Notes: generated by a model from the sequence alone, not told the origin. A stretch of 64,000 nt of DNA from Turnera subulata (GCA_028386065.3 JAKUCV010000366.1:1-64000); one strand, 5' to 3'. Positions 32,461 to 44,375 are shown, counted from the first letter of the stretch. Program-made: numbers and translations.

Positions 32461-32730
32461 CACTACAAATTTCCACCCATACTAGCCACAACAAAAATTT
32501 GAAGAAAAGCTGTGGCAAAACACGTTTAGCCACGACTCTGACACAGAATTGCCACAGACACCTTTCGCAGCGAACTCTACTTCTGTGGCCCTTCTGTGGC
32601 TAATTTTTTGCCACAGCCAAAAGGCCGAGACTATTCTGTGTCAAAATACATGCGGGCCTACTATCACATGCGAAGCAACGCTGAAGCTTTTCCGTGGCAA
32701 AATTTTAGCACAAAAAAATAAAAAAAAATG
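32461..32730 (+). mobile_element. Left CACTA terminus with subterminal repeats
   Basis: CACTACAAATTTCC followed by GCCACAACAAAAATTT, GCTGTGGCAAAA, GCCACAG, CTGTGGC and TTGCCACAGCC in both orientations. Confidence 0.65.
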
Positions 32731-34497
32731 ACCATTCCAATATTTTGGATTTCCCAAAATATTGCAATACTTCTTGATCTATTAATATAATCAATTCTTA
32801 ATATTTAATACTGTAATTAATCCTGAATTTATTTGACATTGCAGGAAAAGAAAATCGAGTATGAATATGAAAAATTTTCATTTTATTGAGCATTGTATGC
32901 ATTCAGATTACAAACTGCAAATTAAAAAACTAAAATTTAACAAATGAAGTTGAAGTTACAAAAGTTTACAACTCCTAAAAGATTTAAAAAGTGCTAAAAT
33001 ATACAGAATTCTGGACTCTTATGCCACTCATTAAGCCCCAGAAAGGCCCCGAGCATTCTGTCAATCTGCAAACCATTGATAAAATAGATTCAAAATTCAA
33101 ACATTAGCAAAAATAACAATAAATTATACTCAATATACCAATAATTGCCGAAAAACTTACAGGATCCAAAATCCATATTGAACCAACAGAGTTCCAGAAT
33201 GAACCAACACAGATCCACACTTTCCAGTGTCAGATCTGGACATGAACCCAGTGCCCACTGTCTTCTTAGAACCCAATTCGGATAACAGCAACTCTACTCT
33301 GCCATTAAACCCATAACAATCGGTTAAACAATTCCCAAAACATCACCATAAATGCGGACAGAGACAAAAAAAAAATAACTTAAAAAACAACTCAAACAAA
33401 ACTGTAAGAGGAAGACGTTTCCTTACCGTTTATTCCTCAGTCAGACCCAAGGTTGTTTCGGCGGCTCGCCCAAGAAGGCAGAGGAGAACTCCATGGTTAA
33501 GTCCTCCTCGGCTCAGTCATGGTTCAGGGCTTTGTTGGGAAGAAGAAATGGTAGTGGTGGCGGTGTGTGGTACAGGCGATGACTAGATTCGTCTAGCATG
33601 GCTAGAGTCTGGTGATTGTCGCAGAAAACAAAGAAGAGAGGAAGAGAATAGAGGGTTCGTACGGAAGAGAGAGAGGAAAAATTGAAAATGAAGAAGGAAA
33701 AGGTTAAGGATGCCTTTTATACCGGGTGCAAACCTAGGGTTTTCTACATACCAAAACAACGTGGCTTAAGTATTTCAGGAAAAATTCTATTTCTTCCCCG
33801 CCAAAGCGCAAGCTCTCTTTTAATAAATGCCAAAGTCAATAAATACTTTATTCACAAATCACTCAAAAATGCTGAAGTTAATTAAATCCACAAAATCAAT
33901 AAAAACCAAAGTAAATCCTAAAATTCCATCAAACTAAATAATAATCATAAATGATAAATTTTTCCTTTGGAAATAAGTTTAATAAGTTATACAAACTCTA
34001 GGAAAAGATAAAATTTTTCTTTTAAAAATTTTCAATAATTTCTATAAGGGTAAATTAATAAAAAAATATTAAAAGCTTCTGTAAATAAAATTAGTGACCG
34101 TTGTACTTATATTAAACATGTTTTGCCCTCGGATCATCTAACTAGTTAATATTTAATTATAAACTATTACCTTCAATTAAGATCTTCAATCAATATTACC
34201 AAGTATAATATTATGAATATAACTTAAACTGTGTATCATTCTATTATGGAAATAAGTTAAGTATATTATATTTTTGTTATATAAATATCTAATATAATAA
34301 TATTATATAATGATGTACTTCTTTATCAATTTTTTATATACAATTGTTGACGAGTAGATCTAAAGAGTCTATGTGTCACCTACATAATGAACAAACAAGT
34401 ACTTGAGAAACCTAGAGTGTATATACTCCTCAGAGCACTCCGATGGTTAAATTAATAAAATGTTTTGGAAATGATATATTTTAAATTTATTTTTTTT
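32731..34497. other. CACTA interior, no supported gene
   Basis: AT-rich except for 33400-33720. On the minus strand that part is a CT-rich leader-like sequence with a CGGTAAGG donor-like site near 33425; it may be a captured 5' exon or promoter piece. The plus-strand frame at 33682-33885 has no recognisable domain. Confidence 0.35.
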
Positions 34498-35524
34498 CGT
34501 AATAGCCCAGGTAAAATTTTACGTTTTTACCGCGACCGTAATTCTTTTGCATAGTGATTTACTGTGTGGTATTAACCTTTGGTAATTATTTCATGGTAAA
34601 CCGAGCATCGGATTCCAATTCCGAGTCTCATTCCACACCTCGGGTATTTTTACGGAATTTCCGGGACAAGTTGGAATTTTCCGGATTGGTAAAAGCGCGA
34701 AAAGACGATAATACCCCTAGAATAATTTAAAACCCCAAGAGGAACTAGAGGGCATAAAAGTTTTTTGTTAGCCTAGATTTTTCTGCTCACCGTAACCCCC
34801 AATAATTTTTCTCAATAATGAAAGTGGCCCGTATCTTTATGTCCTAATCAAACAATTTCCCTTTCTTTTTCTGGTTATAAAAATTGTGCCCGTCCTGCAA
34901 ACTGCAACACAGAAAACACCAGTTAGAAACAAGCTCCTTGCCGGCTCATCCTTTACGCCCAACAACTCCCCAGTTTCCATATTTACTACAAAAAAAGAGA
35001 AGAAATCAACAACCCCTTCTGCTGCCTAAAACGACATCACACCGGCCTCCTCACCTTCACTGCCGCCGCACCACCGACCGCCATCACCGCGCGCAGCGCC
35101 TCCCGCTTCTCCTTCTCCTTCTCGTGCACCCATCGCCACCGCCAAGACCTGCATACGCCGCCGCCGTAACCTCTCCCCCTCCATCCTCCTCGTCGCGCCT
35201 TCACCACGTAGCACCGGAACCAGAAGACAGCCGCAACCCGCCGCACCAGCAGTCTCGTTTCCGCCGCTGCCTCGCCGAGCAGAGCCGCCTTCTTCGTCGT
35301 GCCGCACCGCTGCTGCTAGGTGAGCAGACCCAACATTGAAGACGACCCGGAAAAGAGGGGTAGCGGGTCGGGTTGACGGTCCGGGTCAACGCCTGGGCTT
35401 TCTTTGGTCTGGGCTCTGCACCTGGGCTTTATGCGTAGGTTTAATACCTTGGACCAGGGCTGGTAGACTTGGCCTGTAGACCTAAGTCAAGGGCCTGGTC
35501 TGATTGGTCCAGTCCGGAAATAGA

Positions 35525-35608
<84 letters not shown>

Positions 35609-37021
35609 CATACGGTAGGAATTATATTATACAAATTCTGGAGGTATAGAAAATAATAATAATACTCTTGCGGTGAAATATATTATACACATACCAAGGA
35701 TATAAATTAGGTAAAAATAATAACGTTGCTATAATGGCACTATAAATGGATTACGGAAATAGACAATAATAAGTTAAGGACCTTGGAAAATATTTCCAAA
35801 TAATATTAATTATGGTATAACGGTACCATATTAGATAAATACATGCATATCATTTTGTTGTGCATTTATGTGATTGTATGTTAATACATCTAGGTGAAGA
35901 GAACGAGAACGTGGACTTGGAACCCGAGGGCGAAATTCCCGAGGAATTCATCAACTAAGGTGAGGACAAGTAATTGTTAATATGCTGTCCGTTATACCGA
36001 GTTATTGTTTGATGATGTTTGTCGTATATGCCTTGTTGTGAATAATTTTGTGACTGTGAATGGTTGATGGAATGTGTACTTTGCTGATATTCTTGTTGTT
36101 ATTGCTGTGCTATGAGTATGAAATGAGTACCTGGTGTACTAGAGTTGTGATTAAGATTGTTCAGACGTGTTGAGAGGCAGAGCGCCTGCTCGAATAAGTT
36201 ATGAGAACTTAAATGACAGTGAGTAATACTAATAGTATCACCTAGACGGTTAGATAGTCACAGTTAAGTGTTGGTATGGCCAGAAGGTTGTCATCTGGAG
36301 AATTGTGTTATGAACTGATTTATGAATGGGAGGACTGTGGGACTCCCAACCGAGGACTGCGGGACTAGGTTATTGTGATATTTGTGATTTGTGATGTTAT
36401 GGTTTAACGGGGAGTACCCTGGGGTTAGCTAACCTGGCTACCAGGCACGACCAACATTTAATTTGTGATAGGGGCCCTGTTAATAAAATTTGGACTAGTC
36501 TAACAGGTTAGTTGTTAGGAAAGATAACCGGGGAGCGTAGGTTCAGGTTAATGTTATGTCTCTGTGTTGTATTAATTGTTCTTGGTAACTTGGTTATAAT
36601 GGATGCTTGTATATTAATTATTACTTGTGGATTTTACCCGGTAAGCACTTCGGACTCACCCCTCACTACATGACTCGGTCACGTAGATTGATTTGTTTTT
36701 AGTACAGGATCGTGCCAGGCGAGCTGCGGCGTACCCTCTGCCAGACCCGGATCCATACTCCGCTGCATCTTTCATTTGTGATGTGCTGTTGTTATTTTCA
36801 AGTTTTCCACTGCTGTTGTGTGTCACTCTGCTTCTGTTGTTGGTTGCTGTAGAGCCTGCTTTTGTAATAATTGTCCCTGTGCTCGGGTGACGTGTGGTTT
36901 GCTATATTATGCTATGCTTGGGTTTGACTTCATTGTATGACTTGGATGTTGTTATTCCAGTAATAATAAGGTGGCCACGTGTTTACTGTGATTAACGGTA
37001 AATACGGGTCAGGTTGTTTCA
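34498..37021 (+). mobile_element. Solo LTR related to the LARD LTR
   Basis: Starts CGTAATAGCCCAGGTAAAA and ends CGGTAAATACGGGTCAGG then TTGTTTCA. These match the termini of the LARD LTR read on its own strand (TGTAACAGCCCGGGTAAAA...GTAAATACGGGTCGG...GTTTCA). No primer binding site or polypurine tract adjoins. TTTTT (34493-34497) and TTTTA (37022-37026) may be the target duplication. The GC-rich frame at 34884-35339 is low-complexity LTR sequence and not called. Length is about 2.5 kb. Confidence 0.7.
35524..35609 (+). repeat. (AAT)n microsatellite, about 28 units
   Basis: Uninterrupted AAT triplets inside the solo LTR. The corresponding place in the LARD LTR (near 22775) has only a few ATT units on the plus strand. 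Confidence 0.95.
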
Positions 37022-38241
37022 TTTTACTTTTATTGTATATATTTATTTTTCAAAATTCATATAGATTTTTCATTCCTACTCTGTTTTTTTCTCATAATAA
37101 GTTTTATTTACATTTATTATATATTGTATAAAATAGATATATTTTAAATTCTTTTATTTATTTACTTTTACGAGTATCTTTAATCTGTTAGCTTAGAAAA
37201 ATAACTTTTCATGTAAAATTTCACATTAACATTCTAAATCTAAAATCTATTTAATTAGCATCAGATCAAAATGATAATTTTTTTTTTGTCGAGAAAAATG
37301 ATAGAAATGGGATACTATCTATTCATATAATCGAATTAGTATTTAAGGGTTTGGTTTATGAGTGACTGATAGTAAACAATACAAAAATAATCTAACACCA
37401 CTAAAAACAACATTTATAATTGTGTAATTGTTATTTTGATATAAGTTTAAGCCAAACCATATACCTTTCGTCACTAATTTGTTCCATTTGCAAACTCCTT
37501 TATTTTTTAAATTTTCTCAATATTTTGTTTTCCTATCAGAAATATCCATAATTTATATTAAAAAAATACCATCGTTTTTTTCTAATTAGTGTCTAAATAA
37601 TGATAAGAATTAATAGTTAATTAATGTCTTAATTAATTCATGTAAGTAAAACTAATAAAATAATAAAATAATCAAACATAACTTCATTATTGTAAAAAAT
37701 AAAGTAGCAATATCATAATGCAATTCATGGAAAAAAAAATACAATGATTCAATCTTACAACAAAAGCGATATATAAAAACTTGAAAAATAAATTAGGATG
37801 CTGTGTAGAATCGAAAATAATGTTATATGATGGTTAGCTAGCATAAGTTAATTAATAATTGTAATACGACTTGATAAAAAGAAATTTCCTTACATCCCCT
37901 CCCTTCTAAATACAAAATGGCTATAGCGCATACAAAAAACGCCTCAATGTCTATGAAACAATGATAAAAATAAAAAGAAGCAATTTAACTTCTTCTCATA
38001 GTTATATTTCATTTTATTCTCATGAAAAATTAGGAAGGGCTGAATGGTTCATAGATATGTCAAAATAAAATAAACACTAAAAATATCTATAATAAATATA
38101 ATAAGATAATATGTCATTTTTAATAATTTTATAGTAAACAATAAAAAGGATGCTCAAGATATAGAATTATATTAACTGAAATAATTATATAAAAGCCTTA
38201 ATATGTTGGGAAAAATGCTGCATAAAATAACCAAAGATATC
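37022..38241. other. AT-rich DNA, nothing recognised
   Basis: Highly AT-rich, probably CACTA interior. No frame of note. Confidence 0.45.
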
Positions 38242-38751
38242 TATAATAGTGTAAGCCCAAACAAGCTAAGAGGGGGGGTGAATTAGCGATTAAGAACTAA
38301 TTAAAACTTAAAACAAATAATAATGCGGAATTAAAAGAGAGCGAGACAATCTGATTTATCCTGGTTCACACACACAAAACCTGTGTGGCTAATCCAGTCC
38401 TCCGAGAGGCTCTCTCGAAGATTCCACTATCCGCGTTAAGCTTCCGGGTGCTCAAAAAACTGTCTACAACTCCTGCTTGAAGATTCCTCACTTCAAGACT
38501 TTTTCCCACAGAAAGAAGACCCTCTTCCTATGAATTTACTAAAAGGGAACAATCCTCCCTTAAAGTGTATGTTAATACAAAGTTCACTCAAAACAAGACT
38601 CTCTTTAAGAGTAGGTATGAGTACAAAAATAAGCTCTATAAAGGCAACTCTCAATTCTCAAAGATATTGGCTTATAAAATGAATTGTATGTTTCACAATA
38701 AATCTTAAAAATGTGGAGAGTTGAATTATCTTAAACAGAGACCTAAAAGCT

Positions 38752-38760
38752 CTATTTATA
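38752..38760 (-). promoter_or_regulatory. LTR TATA box of B
   Basis: Minus-strand TATAAATAG. An exact MSA-consensus match (CCCAACGGTCA, minus strand) is at 38777-38787, less than 20 bp upstream. The nearest palindrome (38859) is about 100 bp upstream. Confidence 0.65.
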
Positions 38761-38858
38761 AGGATAAAAGCATGTATGACCGTTGGGGAAACAATCTAAA
38801 ACATCTTTAAACAAGATAGCATGAGAAGGTAAAAAGTGTGCCCACTCATGTCGGCTGA

Positions 38859-39299
38859 ACATCGATGTTGGAATCAAGGACATCGATGTTATGGCCTTTG
38901 ATTGTGCATTATTAGTCCAACGGTCACAAGGACATCGATGTTTCAAAAGTGGACATCGATGTCCTGGCCAGCAAATATGAATTATTGGGCTAACGGTCAC
39001 TAGAACATCGATGTTGGCCAAAAGGACATCGATGTTGCCCAAGACATTGTCCAAGACCCGAGACAAAATAACATCGATGTTCATAAGTTGAACATCGATG
39101 TTTTGGACATTGTCAAAACAATCTTAAAAGCCAATTCAAATGGACATCGATGTTATGGTGTTGAACATCGATGTTATGATACATGCCGAAATAATTTCGA
39201 AATCCGATTCAATAGGACATCGATGTTCAGACACTTCAAAGCAATTTTTAAGCATAACGGTTATAAGAACATCGATGTTCAGAAATTGGACATCGATGT
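38859..39299. promoter_or_regulatory. Palindrome array in LTR B
   Basis: ACATCGATGT pairs at 38859/38880, 38932/38953, 39005/39026, 39071/39092, 39144/39165 and 39269/39290, all exactly 21 bp apart; one single copy near 39219. An exact MSA-consensus match on the plus strand is at 38916-38926 and a near match at 38989-38999, each between pairs. Confidence 0.92.
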
Positions 39300-39607
39300 T
39301 CAAAGCTTAGAAACCATTTTTATGATTGAATCGATGCCATATGATGCATGAGTAAAAATGATTTTGTTTTGAGCCAATAACTTAGAGACATTGAATGTTT
39401 AACCTTGTACAAAATTGAGTTCCTAATCTTCTTGTTCTTCTTGCTTGATCTTGTCACTTCCATTCTTGAACTCTTGATCACATAAGGTCTTTGCTTTTGA
39501 TTATTTCTTTTTGCTTCGCAATAATGATCATCCTAATACAAGGTTGATTTGTCATTATCAAAACCTGAATAGGATAAAGAGATATTAGCAAAACATTATT
39601 TTCAACA

Positions 39608-39625
39608 ATTTCTCCCTTTTTGATA
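39608..39625 (-). other. Polypurine tract of B
   Basis: Minus strand ATCAAAAAGGGAGAAAT directly before the LTR start; matches the tract of A. Confidence 0.7.
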
Positions 39626-39821
39626 ATGACAAACAAGTCAAAGTATGTGCCCATTAGTTCCCCCTATGTTTTAGCCATGATGCCGTTTAATTTGAACTTG
39701 GTGTGCACGTATATGTTAATTTGTTTCCCCCTTTTGGCATTAGCAAAAAGAAATAGAAAAGACAAAGGCAAGCTTATATGCAATTTGAAGAACATAGGAT
39801 AAAAGAGTAAAAATCTGGGTG
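39626..39821 (-). other. 3' region between the third ORF and the polypurine tract of B
   Basis: Corresponds to 30376-30546 of A, including a CCCCCTTTTGGCATTAGC block (second purine tract on the minus strand). Confidence 0.6.
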
Positions 39822-41036
39822 TTAGTTCCCATCATCTTCATCGTCGTCGGTAGCAACTTCTTCTTCTTCATTTTCCGCTTCCACGTCCATGGGATCACCA
39901 GCCACATTGGGATCAAATGGCTCATCATCATCATTACCCTCAGCTTCGAAATTATAGCCATGAAATGTTGTATGATAGGGTGGAGGTTGATAGTGCATCC
40001 TATCAAAGTAGGATCGAAGATCATGCCCTTGACGTTGAACTTCGATGACACTCAATTGGAGATGTTTAAGGGATGCTGCAATCGATTCAAGAGTGATGAC
40101 AGGAGCTTGAGGAGCAGGTTTTGGACGAGCTGGTGCTGCGAAACTCTCACCCGGTGTGAGCCTCGGTGCTTGCTCAGTTTTACCGGGTCGGAATGTATCG
40201 TCACTAATCGCCCAAATTTTGCTATGAGAAACCTGAGGGCCTTTCCGAGCGTCAATACCTGCATTCAATAAGATATCCAACAACAAGAAGGGATATGGCA
40301 GGGGATGATTGATGGACTGAGGAGGATAGTCTGTTATGTGCATAAGCACAAAACGTGCCCAATTAATTGGAGCATGATGGATAATGGCAAGGAGTACCTT
40401 CATATCCTCAATGGACATGACGGTGTGATTTTTGGGTCTTGGCTTGATTACCCTGGTGATGAGATAAAACAGAACACGGTACTCCGGGTGGATGGAATGA
40501 ATGGTTGGCCTTTTGGAATGGGTATGACGAACAACTTCCGTGAAACCGAGTTCAGTTAGTAGAGGGACTTCATTTGTTGTGAGCCAATTAGGACCACCAT
40601 AAGAGGCAATATCCACCCCTTCAAATGGTAATCCCGTTGCTGCCCCAAATTCCTCGAGAGAAAAAGAGATATCGACTCCATTCACCTGAGCAGTGAACAC
40701 ATCACCATCTCGGTTGAGTGTTGAGTAGAAGGCTCGGGTGAAGTCAACACTATATTGATAGCTTTTGTTGGTGACAAATTCCCATATACCGGTTGCACGT
40801 AGGTGCCCATCAAGTCGAGTATAGTTCTTCTTCTTTGGGTAAGTGATCGGAAGATACCGGGGAGTGCAAATAGGACGATTTTGGAAGTAAAATTGAAAGT
40901 GAGTGAGTTGAGCTCGGGAAGAAAACCAAACACCAGATTTGTCGTCCAAAGGAAATCGAGGGGATGAGGTAGAGGGACCGCCTCTTTTGGTTGGTTGTCG
41001 TACGGGTGTTTTGCCATGTGATGAGGTCTTGCCCAT
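39822..41036 (-). CDS. Third ORF of Sirevirus B, intact (404 aa, plant-transposon-protein-like)
   Basis: Uninterrupted 404-codon frame starting MGKTSSHGKTP. It aligns along its length with the third ORF of A (29074-30375): WFSSRAQLTHF, PRYLPITYPKKKNYT, FTRAFYSTLNRDGD, VNGVDISFSLEEFG, DIASYGG, HPEYRVLFYLITRVIKP and HHAPINWARFVLMH. The N-terminus is basic and Ser/Thr-rich; the last 45 residues are very acidic. No membrane segment, nuclease motif or zinc finger was seen. That this ORF stayed open while the rest of B decayed, and that A keeps it with a single stop, suggests it matters for element fitness. It has its own TATA box about 140 bp upstream. The family is probably the putative plant transposon protein domain; biochemical function unknown. 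Confidence 0.8.
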   Translation of the reverse strand: MGKTSSHGKTPVRQPTKRGGPSTSSPRFPLDDKSGVWFSSRAQLTHFQFYFQNRPICTPRYLPITYPKKKNYTRLDGHLRATGIWEFVTNKSYQYSVDFTRAFYSTLNRDGDVFTAQVNGVDISFSLEEFGAATGLPFEGVDIASYGGPNWLTTNEVPLLTELGFTEVVRHTHSKRPTIHSIHPEYRVLFYLITRVIKPRPKNHTVMSIEDMKVLLAIIHHAPINWARFVLMHITDYPPQSINHPLPYPFLLLDILLNAGIDARKGPQVSHSKIWAISDDTFRPGKTEQAPRLTPGESFAAPARPKPAPQAPVITLESIAASLKHLQLSVIEVQRQGHDLRSYFDRMHYQPPPYHTTFHGYNFEAEGNDDDEPFDPNVAGDPMDVEAENEEEEVATDDDEDDGN

Positions 41037-41172
41037 GGTTGAAGAAAGAAGGGTAAAGAGTAAGTGTGGAAAAAAGAGATTGGAGAAGAATGTGTAGATG
41101 AGAATGCTAAAGGAGAGCTTGATAGACTTTGGAGAAGAAAGGGTTGAGAAGAAAAGTGTGAAATAATGGATG

Positions 41173-41181
41173 TTATATAGG
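41173..41181 (-). promoter_or_regulatory. Internal TATA box for the third ORF of B
   Basis: Minus-strand CTCCTATATAAC, the counterpart of CCCCTATATAAG at 28966-28977 in A. Confidence 0.65.
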
Positions 41182-41262
41182 AGACAGCAAAGAAAAGAAC
41201 TTTTGGGAGCTGATAACGGCTAGTAACGGCTAGAATTTTTGAAAACAACAGTCAATATAGCT

Positions 41263-41715
41263 CCCAACGGCTATAATTTTTTTGAAAATCCGCAGCTGAA
41301 CATCGATGTCCATGACGGTAACATCGATGTTGTGTACTATTTGGTTGATTCTGCGCATGTCTAACGGCTATAATTTGTGAAAGTCAGCAGCTGAACATCG
41401 ATGTTCATAGTGGTAACATCGATGTTGTTTGCTCTCGGGTCCGAGCTTTGTAAAACTGGGAAAGAGAGGACATCGATGTTATTAGTCGTGACATCCATGT
41501 TATTTGCTCTCGGGTCCAAGCTGTGAAATATTTAAGTAGACAGAACATCGATGTTCAGACTAGGAACATCGATGTTGGATGCCCTCGGGTTGATACTTTG
41601 AAGAACGGAAAACGACAAACAACGATGTGGTGGTGTGAAACATCGATGTTGGAAAAAAAATATGGAAGTATAAATACTTACTGAACATCGATGTTCCGAC
41701 ACAAAACATCGATGT
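41263..41715. promoter_or_regulatory. Palindrome and MSA-site array upstream of the third ORF of B
   Basis: ACATCGATGT pairs at 41300/41321 and 41395/41416, with further exact or degenerate pairs up to 41695/41706. Exact MSA-consensus matches on the plus strand at 41263-41273 (CCCAACGGCTA) and 41360-41370 (TCTAACGGCTA). Confidence 0.85.
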
Positions 41716-41847
41716 TGTATGGGTTTTACATATTTGGTCCAGTTTGTTTTGTACTTCCGGTTCCCCCTCGTTTTCGGCCTCGATGAGGAGTACCTGCAAA
41801 ACAACTTAGAAAATGCTCCGACGCTTAAGTTAGTAATATGTAACGCC

Positions 41848-43345
41848 TATTAGTAATATGCCCAAAAGCCAATCAATGGATGATTGTATGAGTCATGTAT
41901 ATACATTAAGGTTATTCCAATAAATATGATTATGTGATAATCGCTTGCACATATTTGTAACCCTAGAATACTTTGTATTCTTAAAATGTCCCTAGTCGAT
42001 TATTATCATGGATGGGTTGTAATAATAAATTAAGACTAGCGTATGTTGAGAATTATATGAGATATGAATTCTACATACGGGTACAAGTTAGAGAACTTGT
42101 GGACTGGACTGACCCACATAAGAACCCTACATGGAACGTTATATGATTGTCATTAGTGGTTCTTATATGTATTGTCCTTAGACCAGAGATCATCAAGGTT
42201 CCCAACATATGAGTCGTATACTTTGATATTATTCCTAGTCATCCGTAACTGGGTGGACTTAAGGGTAATCATTGGGTATAAGATAAATGTGTAGTGGGTT
42301 TTGTATGATCCAGAGGGGATTCGTCCAATCCATATAACGGGTATATTATCTGATGGTTTCTTGATAGAGTTGAACCGGAAATGCATGGCCTTGCTCGGAT
42401 TATGATATGGTGATATCATAGGTATCCGTTTTACGCGGTTAACTTGAGGATCAAGAAACCGAGATTGAACATATGCGAGAATGACATATTCCATGTCTCG
42501 TGTTTAATCTAGAAAATGGGACGAAAGGACGATGACATGTTCCGAGGCATATAGAATCAGTACTGATCTTGTCGTTCGGGTAGCAATGATGTGTTGCTAG
42601 ACGCCGCTCTTTGCTTATAATTGTAAATGAGTTTACAATTATTGCCGGACGTTACAAGTGCCTACAGGGTCACACACTTAGAATCGTTGATTCGAGCAGG
42701 TGGTTGAACCATGGTTGGACCAAGGTTCGACCAGGTATGGTTGGACCGTGGTTGGATCAGGGTTGTTTTGGGCTGGTTTGATTCAATAATTGTCAAAATT
42801 AATGAGCCAAACCTGATTGCTTATGATGTGTAATCCCATTAGTGCTTAGTGGTAGACAAAATAATGGGTACCCTAATCATGAGGAGCCATTATGTTGGCC
42901 ATTACCATAAGCACTAATTGAGTGGCATAATTAGATTATGCTTTGGGGTTTTTGGCTGATTGCATTCTGGTTTCTGAGAGCCTTGAGAGTGTTTTTCAGA
43001 CCAGTAAGAACACACACAAACACTCACACCCATTCTTTGAGAAAGAAAGTTACACCACATATAGCTCCCGGAAATCCGTAGCTAGCACTATGGTTCGGGA
43101 GTGCTCGGGGGTTGGAGATCGTGAGACGATTCCGGCCTGTGATTGACGGTTCGTGTGGATACCGTAGAGGAGCTGGATATCCTTCTTGCTCTAGCTGATG
43201 TGGTTCTTCAGTTAGATGAAAGATCCTAACCGTTTCAGGTATGTTCATTTCTATTGTTCGATTTAGTTGCTTCACTTGGATCCTCCATAGTTTCCAGTCT
43301 TTCCGCTGCACTTGATTGTCAAGTTTGCATGCCCGGAGACTTACA
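41848..43345 (+). repeat. 5' LTR of element C
   Basis: 1498 bp, ends GACTTACA. Its first 1020 bp are nearly identical to 48533-49554. A TAGTAATATG repeat also lies just outside, at 41831-41840. Confidence 0.85.
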
Positions 43346-43359
43346 GTGGTAGCGGAGCC
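43346..43359 (+). other. Primer binding site of C
   Basis: GTGGTAGCGGAGCC directly after the LTR; initiator-tRNA-Met type variant. Confidence 0.75.
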
Positions 43360-43639
43360 TCTTGTGAAGCTCTAAACCGAATTTATATGCATATGTTGAT
43401 ATGTTCATGCAAATATATATGATGTGTTATATGTGATGTAGCATGATCATTATATGTTGAGTTCATTATATATATGTTGATGTTGGTTTGTGTCAAAAGT
43501 GTTTTGACAAAAAGAACTTGATTGGTATGTGATATCAATCAAGGAGTAATTGGTAGTAAGTCGAAGGGGTTCGACAAAACAAAAATCGATCGTCGGTTTT
43601 CGGAAGGAACGATGGTCGTTCTAGTGCTGCAGGGCCAGG

Positions 43640-44288
43640 ACATCGATGTTCATAAGATGGACATCGATGTCCACATGAGGATTTTCCTTGGCCGAGCCTG
43701 TTCTATGAAAGGTTGGCCTTGGCAGATTCACATGAACATCGATGTTCAAGGGTTGAACATCGATGTCCAGGAGCCTTGTGAGATTGGTTTGAGATTCCAG
43801 AGACCAAATAACATCGATGTTGACTTTATATCATCGATGTCTTTGTGTTCCAGAGTCTCAAACATCGATGTTTAAATGTTAGACATCGATGTTTAAAACT
43901 ACTGCCAAGTTTTTGGACCTTTGGAACTTTCCAACATCGATGTCCAAGAGTTGAACATCGATGTTCTTGAGTTCCAGAGGCCAATGAACCTTTGGAACTT
44001 TCCAACATCGATGTCCAAGAGTTGAACATCGATGTTCTTGAGCTCTGCCAAATAGTTTGGACTTCTAGAGCCTCAAGGACATCGATGTTCATGACAGGAA
44101 ATCGATGTCCTTGTGTTCCAGAGGCCAAATGACATCAATGTTCATGACAGGACATCTATGTCCTAGAGTACCCGAGGCCAATGGACATCGATGTTCAGCA
44201 ATGGACATCGATGTCCTTGTGCATTACCAAGGTGTTGGGGAGAATCAGATTCTCAAAGACATCGATGTTCACTTATGGGCATCGATGT
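43640..44288. promoter_or_regulatory. Palindrome array in the leader of C
   Basis: ACATCGATGT-type pairs at 43640/43661, 43736/43757, 43811/43831, 43862/43883, 43934/43955, 44005/44026, 44079/about 44100, 44185/44205 and 44259/44279; spacing 20-21 bp. Many are GACATCGATGTC or GAACATCGATGTTC. About 70 bp around 43930-43965 is duplicated at 44001-44036. A TATAAATA motif at about 44376 lies roughly 90 bp beyond the last palindrome. Confidence 0.92.
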
Positions 44289-44375
44289 TTACATGTATTT
44301 TTGGCTTCCAAATTTACATAACATCAATATATGATTTGTTGATTATGTGCATGTGATGTATGATCATATGTTGAT

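Larger units (their letters stand above)
38242..39607 (-). repeat. 3' LTR of element B
   Basis: Begins TGTTGAAAATAATG on the minus strand at 39607 and ends near 38242 (end not sharp). Contains palindrome pairs, MSA-type sites and a TATA box. It is clearly diverged from the A LTRs. Confidence 0.75.
38242..41847 (-). mobile_element. Sirevirus fragment B (third ORF plus 3' LTR), minus strand
   Basis: On the minus strand: post-pol region with palindromes (41847-41300), third ORF, polypurine tract, then LTR. It aligns with the corresponding parts of A (for instance 41770-41830 with A 20425-20470, reversed). Gag, pol and 5' LTR are missing; the fragment is cut at 41847 by element C. Confidence 0.8.

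Noticed and set aside
34884..35339. 151-codon plus-strand frame in the solo LTR
   Set aside because: Pro/Arg/Leu-rich translation of a C-rich stretch with equal frames on the opposite strand; no domain; lies within LTR sequence.
42153..42494. 113-codon minus-strand frame repeated at 48838-49179
   Set aside because: Lies in both LTRs of element C, so repetition is by descent; no domain and several unlike residues between copies.
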